50,655 nt of DNA from Candidatus Parcubacteria bacterium (lineage in GTDB: Bacteria > Patescibacteriota > Patescibacteriia > Patescibacteriales > BM507): positions 1-50,655 of the forward strand of contig PKTH01000008.1 of the NCBI GenBank assembly GCA_002869265.1. The letters run 5' to 3'. Below are positions 1-8,706 of this stretch, one piece after another. The position numbers and the translations under genes were made by a program. The notes under the pieces were generated by a model. It saw only the letters and a list, made by a program, of their open reading frames with translations, had not been told where the DNA came from and did not search any database. Every line of letters starts with the position of its first letter. Positions within the stretch are counted from its first letter, which is position 1.

Positions 1-78
1 TGGTTCAGCGACCTCTGGTGTTGGTTCAGCGACCTCTGGTGTTGGTTCAGCGACCTCTGGTGTTGGTTCAGCAAGATC
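1..78. repeat. 21-bp tandem repeat (tggttcagcgacctctggtgt), 3 full copies plus partial, extending past window edge
   Basis: Exact repeats visible in the first 63 nt followed by a partial unit; encodes (TPEVAEP)n on the minus strand. Confidence 0.97.
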
Positions 79-3000
79 AACTTCTCCAATATCTCCAGAT
101 TTCTGAATTGAGTTGCCGGCGCCCTCCAGTGCTTCTTGATTTCTCAATAAATATTGTTCAACTGTTTCACCTTCTTTAGGGGGTCCAATGAGATTCTTAA
201 CTTTTTGAAGTTCTGAACTCAATTCTTTTCTATTGGTTAATTCTGCGATATCAAGTCTATCTCCCAAAAAAGTATCACGTTTATCTGCTGGGTTAGCCAA
301 AAATTCTTCTTTTAATATTTCGTTCATCTCCTCAGTTTTACTATAATCATATTGGTATTGAGGAGGACCTTCATTTTCAAGTCTTCCTGGGTACCTAAAC
401 TTTCCTTCCAAAACATCGCTCGCTTTTAAGTCTTTATTATACTGCCATTCTTCTGATTGATCTCTAAAAAAACTACCCTTGTTATAAATTTTATCCTCAA
501 TACTTTTTTTCAATGCCTCCTTGGCGTCTAGATCATTATGAGGATTCTCTAAATCTTCTTTATCCAAAACTTTTTCAGCTGGCCCAGAGGATGGATTATG
601 TTTATATTCATATTTTTCTAAATTGCCTTTATCAGCACCTTCAAATTTATTATTACTATTAATATAATGCCCCTCTTCACTTACCACTCCTCCATCTTTG
701 TACACCTCATGAACATAAGCCCCTCTCTGAGGGTCTGTGTCGATAACATAAGAAACTTTGCCTATGCCAGCTGAACCAACTCTCACCTCCTGTCCGGTAT
801 CTAGGTCAACATAGCCAGCCTTTATTGCTAACCTATGAGCCTCTCGGCCAGACCACTCCTTAACAGCCTCCGCATCACCGAGATCACCCTTGTAACCAAA
901 AACTTTTGGATTGTCAACCAATTGTCTTTTTAGGGCATGTTCTATTCCTTCCCCTTTTCGAATCATTGCTTTCTCAAGTAATTCATTTGAAATCTCTACC
1001 TTAGACTCAGCCTCAGTGACCACCTTACTAGCATCAATGCCATCTCTATCATTTTCGAAGCCTCTATCACCAGCACTGTCAACTGCGTCTATCTCAGCCT
1101 CTCTAGCAAAAACTGAATCATAGGGTTCTTCAGGAATATTTTTTGTAACTTCTTCAGCAGTCTTTACTGCTTCTTCACCAAATGCTGTGTATGGAGGAGT
1201 GTTTGTTTGCTCTGCAACATTAGGATTAAAGCCTTCTGGATAAACAAATTCTCCATTTTCCACTAAAGGGGTCCCCCCTCTCATTGGAACCTTAAATCCA
1301 GATTTATCTGAGGAAACACCATCAGCAAGCTCTTCTCTACTCCCTGAAAAATTTCCCTGCAACTCTCTTATACCGGCACCGACAACAGCAAAACCAGCAC
1401 TCCAGATCACACCATTACGAACCTTTTTAAAAATAAATTTTCTTCTTTCAGAGCTTATTTTTTGCTCTTTGAGATTCAAGAAATTCTCAAGTCTCTGCTC
1501 TAGCTCTTCCTTTACCGCAGGACTGTTTTCAGAGACTAAAACTTTTGCTTTTGCTACAGCACTAACAAGAGAATATTCAGAAGACACTCTATTGTCGATC
1601 TCTCCATAATTAACTAATCCATCAGCAATTTTTTCCTGTGTGAAATCTAGCCTAGTCATTATCCTAGATAATAATTCATCAATTTTTTCTTGATTTGTTT
1701 CAGCATCCTGCTGAAGTGTCTCCAGGTCGTCAAACATTCTATTTAATTTTTGAGAAAGTCCATCTCCGCTAACTATATTTTTGGCTTGCTCAGACTTATC
1801 AAGAACACCCTCTCTAGCCAACCTATCATTTTCGCTCAACTCCCCCTTTCCTCTTTGATAGGCTCGCAAACCACCAATTGAAGCTGCCACTAGGGGTGCG
1901 GCTGCAAAACCCAATACTGCCCCAGTTGCCCCTCTCGCTATATAACCACCTCCAGAAAACAAAAGCCTTTCTGTCACAACGCCTTTGAGTGCTTCTTTGT
2001 ACCATTTACCATCCTTTATGTTTTTTATTTGATCTTCCACATCTGGATTTGCATTAAAATACTGAGTCATTCTAACGCTCTTATCTATTTCACTAATTCT
2101 CTGCATAGCTTCTACTTCAGAACCTTTAGAAGCCATCAAAGTAAGCATCTCCTGCAAGGCCTTTTCAAACCTAGCTTGTCTCATGCTATACACTTCTCTG
2201 TCATGCTTACTGCCAAAAGACTTGTCTTGTGATGTTTTTGAAAAATTAGAGGCTATTATATTAAACTGCTTAATAGCTTCCTTCTCTTCTTCGGTCATGC
2301 CCTCTTGTTCTCCAATAAAATTCATTCTTGTCTTTCCGTCAACCAATTCCACTTCAGGACCACTAGACCTCATTACATCTACAATTTGCTTCAACAAATT
2401 CTCATAATCCTTTTCCCTATCACCCTCCATAAGGTTCTTATTTCTCATTTCAGATAATTTGTCTTTTTTAATATCTGCAACTTTTTTATGCTTGCTAAAT
2501 GCCCCCCAAACTTTTTTTAGAAAACCCCTATTCTTTTGGTCTTCTTTATATTGTGCATCCGACTCAGAAATAACCTTACCAAGTAACAGCTGTTTCATGT
2601 TCTCCATCGCTAAAATCTGTTGCCCTTCTGACAATTCACCAAAACCCTCTATCTTCTTTAAATCTTCCATCTTAATGCCCAAATTTTCTTCTATAAGAGC
2701 AATATCTTCTGGACTTAACTTAATTTCACCTGAAGATGTTTCACTTATATTTTCAGTTTTATGTTCATTTTCTTCATCATTTTTATTTAATTCTTCCAAC
2801 TCTTCGGCAGAAATAATCTTGTACAAAGGGTCTTCTTTAGTCTCGGAGTATTTTACAACAAGAGCCTGCCCTCTCACATAGCCCATGATAAACCAATCAT
2901 CTTCTATATCCCCTGAACTTCTCTTAACTTTAATCAATCTATTTTTTCCATCTTCCATTGCAGCTAAAACATCTTCTTTTGAAAATGAAAAATCTTCTTT

Positions 3001-4215
3001 TTTTACTTTCTTAATCTCATGCTCAACACTAGAGTTTTCTGCATTGTCAATCGAGCTGTTAGGATTAGACATTCTTATTTCGTCCCCCTCATTCAGTTCC
3101 TGAAAATCAGAGATACTAATTCCCTTAACAAGATTACCCTCACCATCAGGATTTTTTTTCCAAACTGAAATAATATTTCCACGAACCTGTGACACAATCC
3201 AATCATCTTCAATATCACCACTGGTCCTTCTCACTTTAATTACCTGATTAATTCTAGGCTCAAGTCCAACTATTTCTTTTTTATCTTCTGACTGGATGCT
3301 TTCATGTTCTCTAAAATCAATATTTTCTGTATCATCTTCTTTTGCATCAACATCTTCAGAGCTGACTCCATCTTTCACTTCGAGACTTTTCTGTCTTATT
3401 AATTTCACTACATCTCTTAGAGAGCTAATTCTTGGAAGGCTATTTAAGTTTTTATTTTCAAGCACAACCTCATGAATCCTATTGACCAGGTCTTCCGGAT
3501 CATAGGTCTTACCACCCTGCTCCACAGGACCAATTTGTCTTATTAACTCATATAACTCATGGGGTCCTTGAACATTCTCAAGTCCTTTCTTAAATAGCTC
3601 TTCATTCTCATTTACTTTCACAGATTCCTCAACACTACCTACAGAAGAAACTTTGCTCTCTACAATTTGTTCATCACTCGGATAATCACCCTCATGAAGC
3701 TTCTCCTCATCAAGACCTGGAATATCCATATATTTATCACCATCTCTCTCATTCTCATAAACCCTTTTAACTTCGTTGTATTTTTGATTTACTTTATCTT
3801 GCTCAGTCTGTAATTCATTAATCAACGCTTTGCAGGCATTAATATGATTCTCTAACTCCAAACCGCCCCCAAGAGCACCGGTCTCAGACAACTTAGCGTA
3901 AGTATTTTTTACTTCGGCATTAAGCGCTTGCATTGCTTCTTGGCTTGCTTGATTAAAAACTTTATAGGCATTTTCCTCAAAGTACTTAAAAATTTTCAAA
4001 GCATCTCCAAAAAAGTTTGTTTCAGAAATAGCCCGCAATTTGTCCTTTGAATTTGCCAGCTCCTGACGAGCAGAGGAAACAGTTTTTTCAAAACTATTTT
4101 TTATCTGCTCTATTTTTTCCTTTGAAGCATTAAGACTAAAATTTTCCCGAGACTCTACCTCACTTTCTTCTTCGGGAGATTTTAATAATTCTTCAGGCTT
4201 TTTGTCGTCTGTCAT
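1..4215 (-). CDS. Giant protein (>=1405 codons, C-terminus beyond window); coiled-coil/charged N-terminal half, duplicated 'SGDIEDDW' module, central hydrophobic segments, TPEVAEP repeats at the window edge
   Basis: Manual reverse translation from ATG at 4213-4215 (MTDDKKPEELLKSPEEESEVESREN...). Frame checked at 2884, 1735, 667 and 1; no stop seen. Not in supplied ORF track because it is open at the edge; track ORFs 911-3103 (+) are antisense to it. Confidence 0.88.
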   Translation of the reverse strand, partial: MTDDKKPEELLKSPEEESEVESRENFSLNASKEKIEQIKNSFEKTVSSARQELANSKDKLRAISETNFFGDALKIFKYFEENAYKVFNQASQEAMQALNAEVKNTYAKLSETGALGGGLELENHINACKALINELQTEQDKVNQKYNEVKRVYENERDGDKYMDIPGLDEEKLHEGDYPSDEQIVESKVSSVGSVEESVKVNENEELFKKGLENVQGPHELYELIRQIGPVEQGGKTYDPEDLVNRIHEVVLENKNLNSLPRISSLRDVVKLIRQKSLEVKDGVSSEDVDAKEDDTENIDFREHESIQSEDKKEIVGLEPRINQVIKVRRTSGDIEDDWIVSQVRGNIISVWKKNPDGEGNLVKGISISDFQELNEGDEIRMSNPNSSIDNAENSSVEHEIKKVKKEDFSFSKEDVLAAMEDGKNRLIKVKRSSGDIEDDWFIMGYVRGQALVVKYSETKEDPLYKIISAEELEELNKNDEENEHKTENISETSSGEIKLSPEDIALIEENLGIKMEDLKKIEGFGELSEGQQILAMENMKQLLLGKVISESDAQYKEDQKNRGFLKKVWGAFSKHKKVADIKKDKLSEMRNKNLMEGDREKDYENLLKQIVDVMRSSGPEVELVDGKTRMNFIGEQEGMTEEEKEAIKQFNIIASNFSKTSQDKSFGSKHDREVYSMRQARFEKALQEMLTLMASKGSEVEAMQRISEIDKSVRMTQYFNANPDVEDQIKNIKDGKWYKEALKGVVTERLLFSGGGYIARGATGAVLGFAAAPLVAASIGGLRAYQRGKGELSENDRLAREGVLDKSEQAKNIVSGDGLSQKLNRMFDDLETLQQDAETNQEKIDELLSRIMTRLDFTQEKIADGLVNYGEIDNRVSSEYSLVSAVAKAKVLVSENSPAVKEELEQRLENFLNLKEQKISSERRKFIFKKVRNGVIWSAGFAVVGAGIRELQGNFSGSREELADGVSSDKSGFKVPMRGGTPLVENGEFVYPEGFNPNVAEQTNTPPYTAFGEEAVKTAEEVTKNIPEEPYDSVFAREAEIDAVDSAGDRGFENDRDGIDASKVVTEAESKVEISNELLEKAMIRKGEGIEHALKRQLVDNPKVFGYKGDLGDAEAVKEWSGREAHRLAIKAGYVDLDTGQEVRVGSAGIGKVSYVIDTDPQRGAYVHEVYKDGGVVSEEGHYINSNNKFEGADKGNLEKYEYKHNPSSGPAEKVLDKEDLENPHNDLDAKEALKKSIEDKIYNKGSFFRDQSEEWQYNKDLKASDVLEGKFRYPGRLENEGPPQYQYDYSKTEEMNEILKEEFLANPADKRDTFLGDRLDIAELTNRKELSSELQKVKNLIGPPKEGETVEQYLLRNQEALEGAGNSIQKSGDIGEVDLAEPTPEVAEPTPEVAEPTPEVAEP

Positions 4216-4222
4216 ATATAGC

Positions 4223-4381
4223 TTATAAATTTATATCTTTTTTTAATTTTTCTACATATTCATTTTCTGCTCGCTCTAAAAGACTTGCCATTTCCTGATC
4301 TTTCAGGTCCTTAGCCTTTTGGATATCACTCTTATACTTCTCGTATATTTCTGATATTTTTTTATTTATATCCCCTACCAT
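4223..4381 (-). CDS. Small charged coiled-coil-like protein, 52 aa
   Basis: MVGDINKKISEIYEKYKSDIQKAKDLKDQEMASLLERAENEYVEKLKKDINL*; directly upstream of the giant ORF, same strand; below the track length cutoff. Confidence 0.6.
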   Translation of the reverse strand: MVGDINKKISEIYEKYKSDIQKAKDLKDQEMASLLERAENEYVEKLKKDINL

Positions 4382-4464
4382 TTTCTTCAATAGATATTAA
4401 AAACTGATTTTTACTTTGAAAAATCATTTAGTTTATATTTATATTATACAACATTTTCATAAAA

Positions 4465-4488
4465 CAAAAAACCCTGCTAAGCAGGATT
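4465..4488 (-). terminator. Rho-independent terminator downstream of the wHTH gene
   Basis: CCTGC-TTA-GCAGG stem then GGGTTTTTTG on minus strand. Confidence 0.8.
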
Positions 4489-4507
4489 ATTTTTTGTGAA
4501 AAATTTT

Positions 4508-5167
4508 TTAAGCTAGGCCAATATTATCAACTATTACTATCTTATCGCCTTCTAAAACATTATAGAGAAAAACGTCTGTCATATCACGTCTAAATAAATA
4601 TTCTTTTTGATCCATGATAGTATAATTTAGCTCTCTCCCCATTTCACGCTCTAGATCATTTATTATTTTTGCTAATTTAGATTTATTTAGTTTCCCTATA
4701 ATAAATAAATCCACTGGAGAATTATCGGAATTTACAAAAAAACCAGTTAAATAAAAAAGTTGTGGATTGCCAAGTTCTTGAATTTTTTTAACAAAGTTTC
4801 TCTCATAGAGCATTTGAGACTTTACTATCAGGTCTTTTATCTCTTCATAGAGAACAAATTCTTTATTCACTTGAAAATACTTTTTTTCTTGTCCGGTTGC
4901 CGCATCAAGTTTTTTTTCTTTCTTTCTGGTAGTGGTAGAATTCCTGGTTTTAACTGTGTCGTACTCTTCGGCAACAGCTGAGTCTTTAGCTGAGAAAGAT
5001 TTAAGCAAGCCAAATTGTTCAAGATTTTCAAGTTCTCTTCGAACTGAGTTAATCTGCAAGCTCAAATCCCTTGAAATTTGTCTAATATAATACTTTTCTT
5101 CTGGATGTAAAAGAAACAATTTTAAAATTTTTATTCTTGCATTAGATCCAAAAAGCTTGCCTAACAT
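4508..5167 (-). CDS. Winged-HTH transcriptional regulator with C-terminal nucleotidyltransferase-like region
   Basis: N-terminal ARIKILKLFLLHPEEKYYIRQISRDLSLQINSVRRELENLEQFGLL is wHTH-like. Confidence 0.65.
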   Translation of the reverse strand: MLGKLFGSNARIKILKLFLLHPEEKYYIRQISRDLSLQINSVRRELENLEQFGLLKSFSAKDSAVAEEYDTVKTRNSTTTRKKEKKLDAATGQEKKYFQVNKEFVLYEEIKDLIVKSQMLYERNFVKKIQELGNPQLFYLTGFFVNSDNSPVDLFIIGKLNKSKLAKIINDLEREMGRELNYTIMDQKEYLFRRDMTDVFLYNVLEGDKIVIVDNIGLA

Positions 5168-5201
5168 AATTTATCACTTAATTTTAGCCTTTTTATTTTT
5201 C

Positions 5202-5230
5202 TTAACGTTTGTATTTTTTTATAGTATAAT
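5202..5230 (+). promoter_or_regulatory. Putative sigma70-type promoter for the 743-aa ORF
   Basis: TTAACG - 17 nt - TATAAT (5225-5230). Confidence 0.5.
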
Positions 5231-5264
5231 AATAACATAAAATAGTCAAAAAAAATAACTCTAT

Positions 5265-7496
5265 ATGGGACACAGGATTGGACAACTTATTTTAACACCT
5301 GCAAGCAAGAACAGTACAATCAGTGAAGTTTTTGTTGCTGAACCTGATTCGGAGAAAGAAGCATTGGCTGGTAAAATTTTTATATTACTAGAGATAGAAA
5401 CAAAAAGGTCAGACGGCTTAAAGCTTTCTAATTTCCTTATTAATTTTATCAACAATTCTTATTATCAAAACGAAAAGTTAATCTTGAAGGAAAAAATTCC
5501 ATCCCTAAGGATTGAACACATATTTGAATCAGTTATTTCAAAAGCAAATAAAAAGATTCTTGAGTTTATAAAAGAAGAAAAAATCAAAATATCTACCAAA
5601 TCTCTTAATTCAACGATTGGTCTTATTTACAATGACGAAATTCACTTCAGCACTGCTGGTAAAAACAGGTCTCTTTTGATATACAAAAAAGCACAAAGTC
5701 AAAACAATAGCTATAAAACAATTGATTTAAATAATTCATCCACTGAAGAAGATGCTTCAAGAGACAAAATATTTACAAACGTTATCAGTGGGACCATACC
5801 GGAAGGAAGTACTTTTGTTTTTTCCAACGAACCGCTTCCAGAATACCTGTCGCCTAACCAGCTTTCTGATATTGTAACCAAACTACCACCAACAAGCGCC
5901 GTTGAACAAATGAAAAATACTCTCGCTCAAATTAATGAGTACATTTCATTTATTGGTATTATTATAAAAAGCTCGAATCTGCTAAGTGCGGAAGCAAATA
6001 CTACGCCGATCTCTAACAATAATGAATCTTCTATTAACAAATTAAATAACACCGAACAAGAAACAGAGGAAATTTTAAGTCCCACTGGAGCTTCGAAAGT
6101 AAAAAAATATGCTAAAGCACCGGTAGAGCTTTTATCTAAAATGGCAAAAGGGAGCCAAAAACAGGACGATCTCTTCACCAGAACTAAATCAAAAATAAAT
6201 CCCAGGGTATTTAAATTTTATTCAAAGAAACTCTTAAACGCCACAAAATCATTGTTGATTCTTATTCTTAACTCTATTTTCTTTCTGTTTAAATATCTAA
6301 GTGACAAAGAAAAATTAAATGCTACAAAAAACTCCACTCTTCAGTACTCAACTAGCGCTTTCACTAAAATGAAATCTATTTTTTCCCTAATGCGTGGAAG
6401 ATATAAATATATAATAATTATATTTATTTTTTCGGTCTTCGGAATATTTTACAATATAAACAAATCAAACCAAGAAAAGCTAGCGGCAGAGAAACTTGCT
6501 CAATACAATGAATTAAAGTCATCGATTGAACAAAAGCAAAATCAAGCCGAAGCAAATCTCCTATACAACAACGATGATGGAGCTAAAGAATTATTTATTG
6601 AAATTCGCGACCTTCTCGACACACTCCCTCAAGAAACAGAAGAACAAAAAACACAATATGATGATTTTTATACAAAACTTAACGAACAAATTGACAAAGT
6701 AAGAAAAGTGGTCGAAATACCTCTGAGCGAATCCATGGTAAACTTTAGCAGTGTAAACAAAAATGCCAAAGTAAGCTCTATAGTTCTTCTTGACAACAAC
6801 ATATACGCTAGTGACCCTGACCAAGATTCTATCTATATTTATGATATAAACTCAAAACTAGCTACAACAATTACTGACATCAATAAATCTTTTAATAACT
6901 TGTCTTCTCCTATTGTTTCAGATGACGGCTCTATCTATTGGTACAACAATGAAAGCATAATAAAACTAGACTCGGGTTCTGAAGAAATATTCCAAGTAGA
7001 CTTAGCCAAAGAAGATAATTCTGATATTAAAGATATGAAAATTTTTAACAATCGACCATATATGCTTGATTCAAACAACTCTCAAATCTATAGATACGAA
7101 ACTGGTGATAGCGGTTTTGCTCAATATTCCACATGGCTTAACGAAGATATCGACCTTTCAAAATCAGTTGCCCTAAGTATTGACGGAAATATTTTCACCC
7201 TTGACACATCAGGTCAAATAAATAAGTTTTTAAAAGGAGATCAAGAAAATTTTATCCAAGATCTAGTAGAGCCAGAAGTTGAAAACGCTAACAAATTAAT
7301 TGTCTCCCAAAACGAAGATTTATTATATATTCTTGAAGGACAAAAATCAAGAATCATCTCATTCCGAAAAGACGGAAAATTTATTGAACAATACCAGTCA
7401 AAAAATCTAAACTCCATAGACGATATTATTCTAGATGAAGAAAATAAAACCTTCTATATATTATCAAACAATTCTATTTATTCATTTGCCTTTTAA
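5265..7496 (+). CDS. Membrane protein: possible degenerate PP2C-like N-terminal domain, single TM, coiled coil, C-terminal beta-propeller-like domain
   Basis: TM YKYIIIIFIFSVFGIFYNI near aa 385; repeated propeller-like blades after it; N-terminal STAGKNRSLLI / FVFSNEPLPEYLSPNQL resemble PP2C core strands without metal-binding Asp. Confidence 0.6.
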   Translation: MGHRIGQLILTPASKNSTISEVFVAEPDSEKEALAGKIFILLEIETKRSDGLKLSNFLINFINNSYYQNEKLILKEKIPSLRIEHIFESVISKANKKILEFIKEEKIKISTKSLNSTIGLIYNDEIHFSTAGKNRSLLIYKKAQSQNNSYKTIDLNNSSTEEDASRDKIFTNVISGTIPEGSTFVFSNEPLPEYLSPNQLSDIVTKLPPTSAVEQMKNTLAQINEYISFIGIIIKSSNLLSAEANTTPISNNNESSINKLNNTEQETEEILSPTGASKVKKYAKAPVELLSKMAKGSQKQDDLFTRTKSKINPRVFKFYSKKLLNATKSLLILILNSIFFLFKYLSDKEKLNATKNSTLQYSTSAFTKMKSIFSLMRGRYKYIIIIFIFSVFGIFYNINKSNQEKLAAEKLAQYNELKSSIEQKQNQAEANLLYNNDDGAKELFIEIRDLLDTLPQETEEQKTQYDDFYTKLNEQIDKVRKVVEIPLSESMVNFSSVNKNAKVSSIVLLDNNIYASDPDQDSIYIYDINSKLATTITDINKSFNNLSSPIVSDDGSIYWYNNESIIKLDSGSEEIFQVDLAKEDNSDIKDMKIFNNRPYMLDSNNSQIYRYETGDSGFAQYSTWLNEDIDLSKSVALSIDGNIFTLDTSGQINKFLKGDQENFIQDLVEPEVENANKLIVSQNEDLLYILEGQKSRIISFRKDGKFIEQYQSKNLNSIDDIILDEENKTFYILSNNSIYSFAF

Positions 7497-7502
7497 TAAA
7501 AT

Positions 7503-7535
7503 AAAAAAAAGAACCTTTCTAGGTTCTTTTTTTTA
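7503..7535. terminator. Bidirectional Rho-independent terminator between convergent genes
   Basis: aaaaaaaagaacctttctaggttctttttttt. Confidence 0.9.
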
Positions 7536-7549
7536 TTTGTGAAATTGGT

Positions 7550-7969
7550 TTATTTCAATGTTACTTTTGCACCTGCTTCTTCTAGTTGTCCTTTGATTTC
7601 TTCTGCCTCTTCCTTCTTAACTCCCTCCTTAACAACCTTTGGAGCTGCATCAACAAGGTCTTTTGCTTCTTTTAGACCCATCTCTGTAATAGCTCTAACT
7701 GCTTTAATGACAGCAATTTTGTTTCCACCAGCTTCGGTGATTTCAATATCAAAGCTATCTTTTTCTTCAGCTTCTGCTTCACCGCCTGCGGCAGGACCAC
7801 CTGCTACCATCATTGCTGGAGCAGCTGCAGAAACACCAAATTTGTCTTCTAGAATTTTAACTAGCTCAGCTAAATCTAGAACTGACATTTTTTCGATTTC
7901 AGAAACTAGTGATTGAAATTTTTCAGGAACTACAACCTCGCTTGTTTCTTGTGTTTTTTCTTCTGACAT
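7550..7969 (-). CDS. rplL: 50S ribosomal protein L7/L12
   Basis: Ala/Gly-rich hinge followed by [49 protein letters not shown]. Confidence 0.97.
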   Translation of the reverse strand: MSEEKTQETSEVVVPEKFQSLVSEIEKMSVLDLAELVKILEDKFGVSAAAPAMMVAGGPAAGGEAEAEEKDSFDIEITEAGGNKIAVIKAVRAITEMGLKEAKDLVDAAPKVVKEGVKKEEAEEIKGQLEEAGAKVTLK

Positions 7970-8016
7970 ATTTTTTATTTTACCGTAAAAACGGATTAAT
8001 TATTATTAATAAATTA

Positions 8017-8541
8017 TTATTTTTTTTCTTCAAATGCTTTCAAGACTGTAACTAGTCCTCTTAGGTTTCCTGCTAATACGTTTACAAAACCTGAAACTGG
8101 AGCGTTGATTGAACCAACAATCTTAGCATAAAGTTCTTGTTTGCTTGGAAGACCTGCTAGCTGTTTCACACTATCGGGCCCCATAAACTTATTTTCTAGG
8201 ATACCACCAACAAACTCAACCTTTCCTTCGTGGCTAGAAATAAATTTATCAACTACTTTAGCTGGTGAAACCTCGTCATCATATCCAAACACAGCGGCAA
8301 CCCTACCATCAAAACTCTTAACATCCAGGCCATCGACTTTTGAATCCTTGAATGCAATATCTAATAAAGTTTTCTTGGCAACGAAATATTCATTATTTTC
8401 ATTTCCAAGTTCACCTCTTAACTCTTCATTTTCTTTAACACCCAAACCATCAAATTTTGTAAAAATGACAGATTTCGATCTGCTAATTTTGTCTTTTAGA
8501 GCCTGAAGGATTTCTTGCTTTTGTTCCTTTGTTTTAGGCAT
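8017..8541 (-). CDS. rplJ: 50S ribosomal protein L10
   Basis: MPKTKEQKQEILQALKDKISRSKSVIFTKFDGLGV...; upstream of rplL. Confidence 0.95.
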   Translation of the reverse strand: MPKTKEQKQEILQALKDKISRSKSVIFTKFDGLGVKENEELRGELGNENNEYFVAKKTLLDIAFKDSKVDGLDVKSFDGRVAAVFGYDDEVSPAKVVDKFISSHEGKVEFVGGILENKFMGPDSVKQLAGLPSKQELYAKIVGSINAPVSGFVNVLAGNLRGLVTVLKAFEEKK

Positions 8542-8581
8542 ATTTTTATATTATTTAATTACTAATTATAAAATAAAAAAA

Positions 8582-8663
8582 TCTGTGTTTCCACAGACAT
8601 TAAAAAAGCTAATATTCGCCTTAGTTTCCTAGGTGGGTCTTATTTTTTGCCCACTGTCTGCGG
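8582..8663 (-). ncRNA. L10-leader-like ribosomal protein leader overlapping an intrinsic terminator
   Basis: Minus strand: CCGCAGACAGTGGGC...GACCCACCTAGG...TGTCTGTGG closing stem; overlapping TCTGTG-GAAA-CACAGA-TTTTTTT. Confidence 0.82.
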
Positions 8664-8706
8664 TAACTTTATATATACTATCAATTTTTTGATAAAAGGT
8701 CAAGCT

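Noticed and set aside
1-63. Short tandem repeats as CRISPR or recombination site
   Set aside because: 21-bp direct repeats with no spacers, in frame within a coding region.
911-3103. Plus-strand ORFs 911-1123, 2029-2232, 2183-2407, 2459-2881, 2885-3103
   Set aside because: Antisense to the continuous giant minus-strand ORF; Ser/Phe/Leu-rich products typical of the antisense of an Asp/Glu/Lys-rich gene.
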